DNA from: Episyrphus balteatus
Taxonomy: Eukaryota; Arthropoda; Insecta; Diptera; Syrphidae
Length of the DNA: 64,000 bases
Assembly: GCF_945859705.1 (NCBI RefSeq)
Contig: NC_079135.1
Coordinates: forward strand, 124,304,551-124,368,550
Direction: 5' to 3'
Part shown: one piece after another, positions 33,564-45,231 of the stretch
How positions within the stretch are numbered: the stretch's first letter is position 1
Layout of the letters: each line of letters opens with the position of its first letter
Translations under genes and position numbers: made by a program
The notes under the pieces: generated by a model
Databases searched by the model: none
Told to the model about the DNA's origin: nothing
What the model saw: the letters and a program-made list of their open reading frames with translations, nothing else

Positions 33564-36500
33564 CTACCAGCCTATGGTTGGATCACTCGACACAGATTGT
33601 ATTTTTAAAACAAGATTATAAATCCTCAACGCTGGACCCAATTTAATGGCCAATCTATTTACAACATCTGAGCGTTTAAGAAGCAACAACGATTGTCCAT
33701 CGATATCTTGATCATTGAATATATCTGCCTCATTGGGAAAGAATTTTGTAAAGTATTCAGTCACTTGGCTTGCCGACCAATTTTTAACAATCGGAATATC
33801 AGACATTTCCTGAGTATTCGCTTCTGTTGAAATCGAATTCGTTGAAGGCTGCAAAATTGAACTGGGTGTTGTAGAAAGATTTGACTTCGGACTTAGAGAA
33901 GACTGTTTATTGTCCATTTCTTTCTTATGATTATTGGTTATAGCTTCAACTGCAATAACTGGCTTCTTGTCTACATCTGATGATGACAACGGTTTTGATG
34001 GTTGTGTCGATGTAGGTGGTTGTGGCGGTGATGCAGCTTTAACGTCCAAAACTTTTAGCAAAGATTTTGCTTTGGGTATTGTACATTTCGAACAAAGCCA
34101 TTTAGTTTGTGCCGGGAATCGTGCCATACTTGGTATATGGCATGAAAAATGAAACGACTTGACACATTTTGTGCATGTTATGAGCTCACCCTGCAAAAAA
34201 AATATAAATACAAATTTTGTGGGAATAAAATATGAAGAGAACTTACATCTTCAGGGCCTTCATAGCAGGATGAACAAATTTGGCAGACATCACAGCGATA
34301 ATTTTCACGCAGCTTGACATGATCTTCAAAGTCCAGATGAAGGCATGAGATATGAGCTAAATCACAAAGAAAACAAAAAACTTTATTGAATAAAACAAAT
34401 TAATAATTCTTTGTGCTCAGGAATATTTCCAAAAAATTGGAAAGAATCCATTGTAATTCCTATTCAAAAAGTTGTAAACATGGTTAAATGCGAAGAGTTT
34501 CGTCCTGTAAATATACTCCCAACATTTGAGAAGATCTTGGAGCGTTATGTGGCAAATCAACTTCAAGACTATTTTAGTGCAAGAACAATCTGGGTTCAGA
34601 AAAAGACACTCTTGTGAAACCGCGTTGAATTGTGTAATATATGAATGGAAAAAAGAGATTGACTGTAAAAATTTGGTAATAGCAATGTTTTTGGATTTAA
34701 GCGTGCGTTTGAAAGTTGAAACTATCGAAAGGAGTATATTAGTAAAAAAACTGGAAATTTATGGAGTCAGACGCAATGAGTTCAACTGGTTTAAGTCTTA
34801 CCTTACAGGAAGGATTCAAAGAACAAAGGTTGAAAATACTATATCCAATGAAATGGAAGTGGATCTGAGAGTACCTCAGGAACCAGTTTTGGGTGTTTTG
34901 AAAAACGTTTGAAAGTACTTTGCTGCTATATAACACTATTGTAATTAATAGATTATGTAACCATTTTAGTTATTGTATCTAAAACTTGTTGGAAAAGATT
35001 CGATAGAAATCGAATTTTATATTCATGTTGCTGTCGATAGTGTAACTATGTTGCCGTCGCTACTGCAACCTTGTTGTACTCGATAGTGCAACAATTTAGC
35101 AAATAAATAGTGCAACCATGTTGCTGTAAGTTAAGTTGCGGCAACAACTTTTGCGACAAATGCCCAAAGAGAAGGTCCAATGATTTCGGTAAAAGAAGCT
35201 TTCTTTTATTATAAAAATTTTTGAACGCTATCTTACGGTAGGACAAAATCATTCGACAACTTACCGTCATTGCGAAACGTTAAAATGAGAGGAATTCAAA
35301 ATCGTCACTCAAGTTGAGAAATATCTTAAGCATTTGCTGAAGCGAATCCTTATTCATAGTCATCACTGAAGTCGATATTTTTCTCAAGTGAACGTCTGAG
35401 GAGATCTTTTTACTTGAGGAAACGTTTAAGTTTTTTTTTCAGTCATTTGACATTAATGCCTGATTCACAATATTGCGAGACGACGAGACGAGAGTGTTGC
35501 GAAGGTCTCGTTGGCGATTTTAAAAATGAAACGATTCTCGTTGCGTTGAAATTTCGAAAATTTAAAAAAAGGACGCACGAGATGACAATCTTTTGAAAAT
35601 GAAGTTTTAATATTAAAATATCCTAGACAGCTTATATGGATAAAAGGTTATTGCCTCCTAATCTCGTCGCCCGGAGTGCGATTCTCAAAAAATACTGTTG
35701 ATTTTTTATTTTTGTTTACTTTATAGAACAAAAAATCGCAGTATTGTGAATTTCCAAACGATTTTAAAACGATTTTTTTAAATATGTAGAAAACGTTCAG
35801 AAAAAACGCAACGCTCAGTCTCGTAATATTGTGAATCAGGCATAAAACGCAAGTGTCATTGCGAGAGTTTGTTTTTTGTATTTTATTTTATAATAAAATA
35901 AATGAATCGCGAATATGTGTTTGAGTTGTACGAGTGGGACAAAGAATCCGACGAGTATGTTGAATAAATACGATATGAACAAGTAAAAAAATGCTTTTTT
36001 GATGACAGTTAATTCAAATCAGTCAAATATTCCAGTTTGAGAAAAAAAATTTCCTTAAGACAAAATTTTTCTTTACTCAAGTAACAGCCCTATTTTCAAT
36101 TCCCTTGAAGTAACGACTATGAATTCCGCTCATAATGTTTCAATGATTAAGAACGGAATTTATAATCTTTGCTGAAGTTGAGTTTTTTCTCAACTTAAGC
36201 ATTCCCTCAAGTAATTATTCGCAGCAAGAATAGTGGTACACGATATTTAACATTTCATCTTGATTCAGATCAGATCATTGTATTTATTTGCTTTACGACA
36301 AAAGCAGAATTTAGATTTGTTATTGTAACGCTTATAAATACGATGATCTAATCTGGATCACAAGGAAAATAAAACACGGGTATTAAAGTAAAATCGAATA
36401 GGGTATTATTAAAAAATATGTATTTTTTAATGATAGTTTTCTCAAATCAGTCAAATTTCATTGTGAGTTTGATTGAAAAAAAAATATTTTGAAAAGTCAA

Positions 36501-37025
36501 GATCTAACCCTCCCCAAATGAATGCTTAAGTTGAGAAAAATCTTAACCTGAGTAACGAATATGAATTTCGTCCTAAATCTTTTAAAATGAACGATTGCCA
36601 CAGCTCTATATTCACTTAAATCAATTGATTTACCTTTGTGGTCACAGTCTTTGCAGGAGATCAATTTATTTTTGTTTTTCTTCAATTCCCTTCTGCCGCA
36701 TATATAGCAACATGTTTCATCGTAAGCACTCATCGAATTAATACGTGGCGGCTTTTCTTCCTTAATCTTTCGTTCATTCGAAGTGTCGCTGGCATGGTCG
36801 GATGATTGTTGTTGACTGCTTTGTACAGAACCAGCTGAATTGCGAAGGTGTTTGGGCAGATTGTTATCCGATGGATCAAATACGACTTTTGCTTTCTATA
36901 GAATGAAAGTACAGTTAGAAATTAGAACTAGTCCATAGTTCATTGACAAATTTAAAAAATTATACCTTTATTCGTCCAGTTGTACGAACAATCGCAGGTT
37001 CATCAGATTTTCGTGCTCTTTTCAT
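33564..37025 (-). CDS. Double PHD finger and SAM domain protein
   Basis: Four exons join in frame: 37025-36966, 36895-36634, 34356-34247 and 34190-33564, giving 352 residues. After a basic N-terminus (MKRARKS) and a Ser/Gln-rich stretch come two tandem PHD zinc fingers (about residues 82-190). The Cys/His ligands run through CCYICG, CKDCDHKAHISC, CDVCQICSSC, CTKCVKSFHFSC and CSKC. The layout resembles the tandem PHD pair of DPF, PHF10 and KAT6 proteins, which read histone H3 tails. A Pro/Ser-rich linker follows, then a C-terminal SAM domain (about 275-345: VKNWSASQVTEYF, DQDIDGQSLLLLKRSDV, LGPALRIYNLVLKI). A nuclear chromatin-binding role is inferred. The large intron (34357-36633) holds a LINE fragment and a MITE. 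The sequence before the first ATG ends in CAG, so a further upstream exon is possible. I cannot name it. Confidence 0.82.
34410..34912 (+). pseudogene. Non-LTR retrotransposon RT fragment
   Basis: Two overlapping frames code for LINE-type reverse transcriptase: FPKNWKESIVIPIQKV and FRPVNILPTFEKILERYV in the first, then after a frameshift near 34575 EQSGFRKRHSCETAL, MFLDLSVRL and WFKSYLTGR in the second. These are RT blocks 0-3 of a jockey/R1-type element. The normally conserved Asp-Phe-Lys-Ala-Phe block is damaged and the catalytic double-Asp block is absent. It lies antisense within an intron of the PHD/SAM gene. Confidence 0.8.
35457..35841. mobile_element. MITE with GCCTGATTCACAATATTGCG ends
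   Basis: Inverted 24-bp ends lie at 35457-35480 and 35818-35841 with one or two mismatches. It sits inside the same PHD/SAM intron as the LINE fragment. Confidence 0.85.
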
Positions 37026-37820
37026 CTGGATGAAGTTTAAAGTTCAAAAACACATATATTGCAAGTTATATAAACTTAATTAGACTTATTTCTATCATTA
37101 ATTAAGGTCAAATTAAAGTTTGTTTAAGAAAAACCTTTAGTTGCTAGTAATTTACCGCCTTTTTTTACATGAAGAACACCCCAAAGACAATAAAGTGAAA
37201 GCTTTGCAAATCGTAAGGAAAATATGAATTAGATTTTCAATTTACCGCCTTTTGAGGGTTCTTCCAAAGTTTTTTTAAATAATCCAAATAGACGCTTACC
37301 TTTAATTAAAGGAAAATCTTGTTGGTTTTTTTTGTATTTTATATAAGAAAAAGAATTCTATATATCTCATATATTGTTGCTCTTTCTCTTATTTTTTGTA
37401 TTGATTAGTTAACTTTAAAACTAACTTTTTAAATGAATAAAATAAACTTGATAGACGAAAACTGACTGAACTCTATTCTATTTTACTTTTGTAATAAAAA
37501 TAAAAATAAATTAACTATTTTTCTTGGAAACAAAAATGGCAGACGTTAATTTACCAACAAAATGGCACTGCCAGGTAGGTAGAAAAATATCCCATAGATT
37601 TGGTCCTTAAATAGTAATTAGGAAAAAGTGTTATACACAATTTATTACAATTTTCGTTCGAGTTTGTGGATTATGTGTATTATTAAAATTGATATTTTTT
37701 CAGAGAAAATTTATTTTTGTTTTAATTTATAAGCATAACTTGAACTAGTGGAATAATTAAGATAATACATTTTTCATATTATCTCGTTGATGTGTTTATT
37801 TAGGTTTTTTTTTAAGTTAA

Positions 37821-38166
37821 AGCCTAGTACGCTGTTTGAGATAAATTTTAGCTCCCACAAAAATTATCGAAAAATTTTAGCTGAGCTAAAATAGCCCTGT
37901 TCTTTTGGGAGGTGGTACAGTACTACTAGTAGTTTACTAGCGATTTTCAATGGAACGCACTTTCAACGAATTCAATACAAATCGTATCTACTGGGGACGA
38001 AGAGCATGAGTAGATGATAGTACTAGATTAACCAAAACATCTACTAGTAGTAAACTACCACCTCCAATGGAACAGGGCTAATGTATCCCATACAAATTAT
38101 CGATATCTTGTATGGGAATTAAAAATTTTATTTCGGCTAAAATTTAGCGCGAACAGCGTACCAGGC
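37821..38166. mobile_element. GCCTAGTACGCTG MITE interrupted by another MITE
   Basis: The outer ends (from 37821, AGCCTAGTACGCTG; to 38166, CAGCGTACCAGGC) belong to the palindromic family intact at 44443-44590. The middle is split by the insertion at 37893-38079. Confidence 0.8.
37893..38079. mobile_element. MITE, AGCCCTGTTCC family (copy 2), nested
   Basis: Inverted AGCCCTGTTC and GAACAGGGCT ends are flanked by AAT at 37890-37892 and 38080-38082. Removing it with one AAT restores the host MITE reading GCTAAAATGTATCCC, as in other copies. Confidence 0.85.
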
Positions 38167-38987
38167 GTAAGACTTGACCATAGTGGAAAGGTGTGTGATA
38201 GCGGTACGGGTATTTGTATCAAAAAAATTCAGCACCTGAACGTTGAGATCCCTTTTTGAATTTCTAATCAAACAATGACTACCGCCACCGTATATCTTTC
38301 TGATGTGATATTCTTAGTTTTTTTTACGCCGTTGGAGTATGAAGATTTACTTTTTGAAAAGAAGTGTCAAATTTCCCATACACTTTTTTTTACTTTTTGA
38401 CATTTTTACTACGTTTTTCAGGCAGAATCGTGAGATTATGAGATAGATTTTCAATAGAAGAATGGATATATTTAAATTCAATTCACTCATTTTAAAGAAT
38501 CGAAAAGATTTCATAATCTTGTTTATAATCTAGATTTCGTCAAAATCTCCTCAACAAACGTAAGATTTGAGCTGTTTGCAATTGAAAAAGGACATCCTCG
38601 TTTTCACTAGGTGACGTGTAAAACTGTTATACAAGTGTGTTTTAAGTTTGTCTCTATCTCTACTAACATAACCAATTAGTTTTTTAAGGAGATATCGTCG
38701 TTATCTAGATTATGAATTTGATTCTGAAAACTGAAAATGTATGGGAAATATAATAGATCTCGATGAAATTCGGAGGTTTTTACTCGAAATCTAGATTTTG
38801 ATTCGGTGTGAAAAGAGTACTAGATTTTGTTTCGGTGTGAAAAGGGTATATCTAACGATGACGGAGAAGTCCAAAAAAGTGATTTTTATGATGCCGTCCG
38901 TCGTCTGCCAGTATAAATGGTTAAACGATTTTAATTTTTCAAATTTGGTACAGATTTAAAAAAAAAAATTCTTGGTTCGTTGCTTAA

Positions 38988-39221
38988 GCCTAGTACGCAG
39001 CTGAGGCGAATACATACAAAATTCGTTAACGAAATCTTGAACGAAATTAAATTTGTTTTTACTTTAAAACTTATTTTCTGATATTTTTTCTTGAATTTTT
39101 TGATTTGTACTTTTATTATTTTTACTTTGTTATAATATCTCATGGTATTTTTTCTTCATATGTTCGCTGTTGATTTTGGAGACTTCAACATTTTTCAATT
39201 CGCTTCAGCTGCGTACTAGGC
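38988..39221. mobile_element. MITE, GCCTAGTACGCAGCTGAGGC family (copy 2)
   Basis: Inverted ends lie at 38988-39010 and 39199-39221. The interior (ATCTTGAACGAAATTAAATT) matches the 2111-2345 copy closely. Confidence 0.8.
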
Positions 39222-40035
39222 TTTACCTTCAATAAAAGATTTTCGAGATATTTAAATTTTCTTGAAATTGGCTCAAACGATTTTAATTAGGTACTTTGCA
39301 AAAGTAATATTTTAAATAATTCCATTAAAACTCCAAACTTAGTTTTTCTCAAAAAACTCAAATACCTACATATTTTTATTCACGATAGCTCACATTTATT
39401 TTTTTTAATAAAAAAAATCAAAAATTGAACTCAGTCCAATTAAAAAAAAAATGTTGAACTTCTGATCTAAATGGATGGAACATTATTATAGGTACCCCTG
39501 AAAAAATCGTTCAATTAAGTTATTTTTTAAATCGATTTTTTTCCTTTGATTCTTTATTGGGTCTGCTGTCCCACTCTTGAATACGGTGAAAACATGAAAT
39601 GTTTTACTTACAAATTTCCAAACCAAATATACTGCCGGATCTGGCCAATTATCGTTTTTGTAAATTAGGTTTTTTTTCCAAAAACCATTAGTTTTGTTTT
39701 TTTTTTTTTAATTTTCAATTTGAGAACCATTTACAATAATAGTTTGATTCCAAAGCATAAAACATCTAAAATTGTATTCGAAATATCAGCGATCACTCCC
39801 CTTTTTCAGTTATTTTCAATTTCTGTTTTTTGAAGAACTTTTGAAATTCAGAATAACAAGTGTAATGTACACATGTCTTGTCAATTAAAAAAGAACAAAA
39901 ATGAACAATGCAAACAAATATTTTAATACTATAATTTAATTTAAATAAAATTTTTCGTTTTCGTTACTTAAATCGCCCGTCAATGTCTGTTCGTAACATT
40001 TTTTCTAATTGATCACATACAGAAAAACAAATTAT

Positions 40036-43000
40036 CTAAGTTTTCTTCATTTTTAATTGTCTTCCTTTCTTCCAAGCCAGTTTGAGTAAATCCAAATTTT
40101 CTATTCCCCAACTACAAAGGCATACCATGACTCCAACAAATCCTATACCAATGTGAACAAGAAATGAATTCATTGTTATCTGTAAAAAGAAAAGAAATAA
40201 TAATTTAAAAATATTAAAAAAATAAAATATATAATCACTCATCATCCGAAGCACTTACCATTGAATATTTAGCAATCAATCCAGTTGTAATCAATGATAA
40301 GGCAAACAAATTTCCTGGAATAATACCAAGCAGTGGATTCATACCCAATGGCCGATATTGGCGGAATATATATTTTGTGCTATAGCAAATCCTGCAAAAC
40401 ATATTAATGCAATTTGCAAAAATAAATCCAACTGGTCCAAATATGCTCGTCAGAATATAAGACAAAATGAGGAAGCTAATTGAAAATATGGCCATAAGAT
40501 AGTTGTACTTGTCGATGTCTTTACTTGTGTTCGTTGCAAACATGTAACCCTCAGTGATACCATTAACAGCCATTAGGCATATAGCCAGACAGTGCCACTT
40601 GAGTAGATTCTCTGGCAAACCACCTGCAACAAAATCCGCTCCACCATAAATAAGCAGCAATGTATGGGAATAGCTTTGTCCGAATGTAAAAGCTAATAAA
40701 CCAATCGATGTTACACCAATACAAAGTGTTTTCAAAACATTTCCAGCTTCGTGAACTTTTTCCTTGAATAGAGAAAAGTCATATTATTTGAAAATTTGAA
40801 AAAATAAAAATCTTACTATATTTTGTTTCTCCAGTTGAACGTCTCTTGATAGTGTTTGGGTAAAATAAAAATAACTACTTTCTTCTATGGGTCGGAAGAT
40901 GAATCTAGCTGCCAGGCTTCCCAGATTGTTTACCACATCATACGTAGCTTGTTCACTGAATGAGAGTACCGGACTCATCGACATAACATACTTCTCTCCT
41001 TCTGTTAAAATCTGTTTTAAAACTCCCTGTTTTATGAAGCTCAAAGTCAGAATTTGAAGTTTAGGATTGAAATATGATTCCTGAAATTTTCATTTAGATG
41101 AACCTTAAAAAAAAGATATTCAGCCCTATTCTGAATGAAAACTCCCGGGGAAACGCGTTCGGGAGAAGGGCTCAAAATCAAAATAAAATGCAAATTGAGT
41201 CACATGAACTTGCTCTTAGGATTCAAGTTGCTAAAATTTTTATAAGAGTATTATTTATATTAGAAAATTTGTTTGAAATAAAAAACAACAAAAAAATCGT
41301 TTTTCAAATGGCAAAACAACATCTGAAATCAAAATGAGCTCCAAAACGAGTAGGTATGCAATTTCATTTTTTAAGAAGCATTTTTAGAAAAAAATTTCAA
41401 AATCGTCAGAGCCGTTTTTAAAAAAAAAACAATTTTTTTATAAATCATTTTTTGAAAAAAGAAATTTAAACAAAATTTAGATGCCATTTTGAAGAAATTA
41501 CCAATCAATATTCAGTGTCAAATTTCAAATTTTTTTTTAAATCCAAAAATTATTTTTTTTTTCAAAACTTTGTTTTTGGCGTATATTACAATTATATAAA
41601 TGCTTTTTTACAAAATTTTCATTGAAATCTATTTAGTAGTTTCGGACAAAATCGGATTAAAAAAAAAAACGGTTCTATGGAGGGTACCGTTAATAATGAT
41701 TTTCAAAAAAAATATTTTCATTAAAAGATAGACCTTGACTTAAAACTTACATTTGAATTATCGGTCTATCCGTTTAGGCTATAGCTTCGTATACAGACAG
41801 ATAGACTGACAGACAGACGGACTTCCGGGACTCTCTGAAGTAAACCAAGTCACAAAAAGTTTGTTTTTTTATACCTCGCTTAGAAAGTGTACAAGTTTTT
41901 CAAGTTATACCAAATAACTCGAAAACGGCTCTAACGATTTTGATTAAACTTTGAAGACGTTATATTCAAAGGGATTACAATAAAATTGCATTTTTATTTT
42001 TTGCAAAAAAAAGTCAGATAAACATTTTTTTTTTCATTTAACAAAATTTTGCCCTAAATGTCGGCTCTTCCCTAATATAATTTTTTTTTACCAACATAAA
42101 AGTACGTGCCACCCAGTCGTGTATTTTATTTTGACTGGGCACGTTTCAGCTGTGAGCCCATCCATAGATGATATCTGTATCACAAGCAAAAAATTAGGGA
42201 AATTTTGCACTTCTTTTCGCTTTTACATCATTATTAACGACAAGTAAACAAAATTTAAACAGAAAAAGAATGATATTCTTGGATTTCTTCAATTGGGAGA
42301 CTGTCTCTCAAATAAACTTCCCCGGGAGTTTTCATTCAGATTAAAACTGATTCAAAATAAAATCTTACCTTATTTTCCATTCTAAATGGTAACAATTCAT
42401 TGAGACCTTTAAATGGAAAGTCATCCATACTCTTGAAAAGATCTTCATCTTCCTTTTGGCCATGATTAATCTTAGCCAATTTGTGCTCATTAAACCTTTT
42501 TATGTAAAAATAAAAAAATGCATAATGTCCAATGAATATCACAATGGCACTAGCTAACTGTGCAATTGCAAAAGCATTGATCGCAATACTCTGATCGTTT
42601 AAAACTATCCAAATAAAAATCACCGATCGCACCATAATGTGCAAAGTGTTGAGGAAAATCTTCAATTTAACAAAGCAGAAAACCTGCGTTAGGAAGACTG
42701 GCGCCTCCGCACACAATTCAATCACACAAGATAGTGCGACAGAGTAGCAGGCGAATTTATACTGACTTTTGAGATGATCATCAACTGGCGATAGAATATC
42801 TAGCCAAATGTACGTACAAGGAATGCATAGGGCAATACAGGTGGGTACTCTGTTCAAGGATAAAACAAAATCCTTAGAGATAGTATAAAGATAATAACAA
42901 TAATTATAAAAAAATACTTACGTCAACCACATTTGATTTATTAATTGTGGCCAAGAGCATTTGTCTTTTTGTTGTGAGGTGGCACTCAATGCGGCACGAT

Positions 43001-43313
43001 TAATAGCTTCACGGGACAAAAATAGAAGTGTACTCTCGAGCAACAAGAGTCGCACATTCATGACGCCAAGCACATCTCGGCCGACATTGCGAACAATAAA
43101 GGCATTGATTCCGAATGTGACAAAACGGCAAAGAATCTTTATAGTATGAACAATAGAACTTATATAATAGGCATAGTGAATTTTTTAAATTTCATTTCTT
43201 ATATTTTTGATTTGTTTACAAACAATAAATTCATGTGTGCAAAATATACTCACTTGGAATATGATACTAAATCCGGCATTGAGTAAACTACTTTGCAACA
43301 CGTTTCTAGTCAT
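40036..43313 (-). CDS. Rft1: RFT1 homologue, ER lipid-linked oligosaccharide protein
   Basis: Six exons join in frame: 43313-43254, 43136-42922, 42849-42369, 41080-40817, 40762-40259 and 40179-40036, giving 555 residues (human RFT1 is about 540). Rft1 is a polytopic ER membrane protein needed for N-glycosylation. It was long proposed to help flip the Man5GlcNAc2-dolichol intermediate, though its exact role is debated. Diagnostic stretches are RFVTFGINAFIVRNVGRDVL, GVMNVRLLLLESTLLFLSRE, EGEKYVMS, FRPIEESSYFYFTQTLSRD, VNGITEGYMFA and YRPLGMNPLLG. Many hydrophobic segments are present; the C-terminus is lysine-rich (KKGRQLKMKKT). Intron 3 (41081-42368) is almost filled by a transposon (41131-42339). 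The predicted first exon is short (20 codons), but its product MTRNVLQSSLLNAGFSIIFQ fits the family N-terminus. Confidence 0.92.
41131..42339. mobile_element. Inverted-repeat transposon of 1.2 kb in Rft1 intron 3
   Basis: Perfect 20-bp ends (CTGAATGAAAACTCCCGGGG and its complement) lie at 41131-41150 and 42320-42339. ATT flanks both sides (41128-41130 and 42340-42342). An internal block around 41398-41425 recurs inverted near 41930-41955 (AACGGCTCTAACGATTTT). No transposase frame survives. A related decayed copy lies at 660-1420. Confidence 0.9.
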
Positions 43314-44036
43314 GATTGGGTTGATTGGAGATGGCCCCGAAACTATTGTTTTTTTTTTTATTATCTAGGAAACTTTTATCATCTTTTAGTTATCTTATGA
43401 GAGACGTAGTATCGAAATCAATACTCAGAAATATGAGTGAATTAAATTTTGGGGAAAAATAAATTTTTTGTCAACACGTCATCCGTTTTTTGTGACAGTT
43501 TAACAGCTGATTTTTGTAAACAAAAACAAAAATAAAAATAGCTTTTGAGGTGTAATGGACGCATTCAGGAGGAATAAAATGTGACAAGGCATTTTCTATT
43601 CACAATAGAAATTATCTTGTTTTTCATTTACCAATTGGGAGTGCAATTTGCGATTTTTTATTTCATTTGGGCTCTATAATCAGCTTTTACATTCACCATG
43701 CATGTGAAGTAATGCGGGATACTTATAATGACCGTCTCATAATTCGCTACAGTTGAAAAAATGTTGTTGTGTCTCTAATATGCTTAATAGCATGTTTTCA
43801 ATAGATATAATTTCACAAATCAGAGCGAAAACTATCAAATGCTCGGCAGTATGTAGAAGATAGTTCAAGAGGTGTTTCAACAGATTCCACTCGGGCGCTG
43901 TCGAAAGCTAGTCGTGTCAATGCTCCGTAGATGTTCAGCAGTAATTAAAAATTACTGTTTTTCAACCAAATATTGAAGAAGTTCTTGAAATTGATTAATT
44001 TCATGCATTTTTAAATACGTTCACTGCATCCAACTA

Positions 44037-44108
44037 ACAATTTTGCTTCTATAAAGCTTTATAGATGCTACCGTTTCTTCTATAAAGCTTTATAGAAGCA
44101 AAATTGTT
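44037..44108. repeat. Short palindromic repeat, copy 2
   Basis: AACAATTTTGCTTCTATAAA ... TTTATAGAAGCAAAATTGTT, with the internal motif TATAAAGCTTTATAGA twice. It is related to 23180-23248. Confidence 0.75.
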
Positions 44109-44442
44109 TGTAGGGCAATACTTCTATTACTTTGAACAGTTCCTCTTATAAGAAAAGTCAAGGGTACAAAGCACATGACGTCCGAGACATATCCGAGATA
44201 AGTCTGGGATATGTTCGGGACATGATAAAGAAAATACAAAATAGCATATAGGAGCTGTCAAAATAATTTGCAATTAAAATACTTTTTGATTTATTTTTCG
44301 AAATTATCTCAAAACAGGCTATAAGCAAAAATGAGAAAAATAACTTCCCAAAGAAGTATTTCCATTACAAAATATGTCATTTCGTTTTGTCAGACCATTT
44401 ATTAATTTTTCCATACACTTGTTTCAATAATTTTCATATTAA

Positions 44443-44590
44443 GCCTGGTACGCTGCTCGCGCTAAATTTTAGCTCCCATACAAATTATCGAACATTTTTA
44501 GCCGAGATAAAATGGATCCCATACAAGTTATCGATAACTTGTATGGGAATTTTATCTCGGCTAAAATTTAGCGCGAGCAGCGTACCAGGC
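44443..44590. mobile_element. Palindromic MITE, GCCTGGTACGCTGCTCGCGC (intact)
   Basis: The 148-bp element is nearly self-complementary end to end, with arms including GCTAAATTTTAGC, CCCATACAA and TTATCGATAA at the centre. Related copies are at 37821-38166 (interrupted) and 23952-24060 (half). Confidence 0.85.
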
Positions 44591-44593
44591 TTT

Positions 44594-44750
44594 AGCCCTG
44601 TTCCATTGGAGGTGGTAGTTTACTACTAGTAGATGTTTCTCTTCTTCCCGAGTAGATACGATTTGTATTGAATTCGTTGAAAGTGCGTTCCATTGAAAAT
44701 CGCTAGTAAACTACTAGTAGTACTTTGCCACCTCCCAATGGAACAGGGCT
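44594..44750. mobile_element. MITE, AGCCCTGTTCC family (copy 3)
   Basis: Ends AGCCCTGTTCCATTGGAGGT (44594) and its inverted counterpart ending 44750. It directly abuts the previous MITE. Flanks are TTT and CTT, so the 3-bp duplication is imperfect here. Confidence 0.85.
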
Positions 44751-45231
44751 CTTCTTATAGCTATTGTGCCTGGCTACACGTTGATTTTTCAATCGCCTTA
44801 CCAGTCAGGTGTAGGCAAGGGCACAGTACACATAATAAGGTAATATATTCCGAACTGATATTGGTCTCCAAATTGTCAAAACATGACAATGTGTAATGTG
44901 TACTGTGGGCAAGGGGATGATAATTTTTTAAAATAAAACATACCGCTACACGTACCGCAAACTCATACCCTTTCTGTGTGGTCAGACCTTAAAACTAGTT
45001 TATGACCAATTCACAATGAACTTTTTCTATTTCAATTTTTGCTCAGAAATTTAAGACTGGCAGTGCTATTGAAAGCTCAATTACAAGATAACTTTTTTTT
45101 TGACATTTGTATTAGCTTTTAGTATTTTCTTCGCCGAATCCTTAAAAAAATACTTTACAAACAAGTTTTGTTCCAATAAATTATAAAAAAAATATAAACA
45201 AATTCAATAACAATTGTTTAATATTCCAAAA

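Larger units (their letters stand above)
37026..40035. other. Intergenic region, repeats only
   Basis: This is the upstream region of the PHD/SAM gene, running to the 3' end of Rft1. It holds a MITE nested in another (37821-38166), a fragment at 38169-38260 related to the 51216-51545 MITEs (GATAGCGGTACGGGTA), and a MITE at 38988-39221. Two adjacent near-repeats of GATTTTGATTCGGTGTGAAA lie at 38790-38850. I see no gene. Confidence 0.5.
43314..45231. other. Intergenic between divergent Rft1 and Syx16
   Basis: Both promoters must lie here. Apart from a palindromic repeat (44037-44108) and two abutting MITEs (44443-44590 and 44594-44750), I see decayed repeat at 44764-45020 shared with 12640-12990 and with the 51.2-kb MITEs. 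No gene. Confidence 0.5.

Noticed and set aside
44387..44896. Two plus-strand frames of 67-80 codons
   Set aside because: They run across the two abutting MITEs and have no domain.
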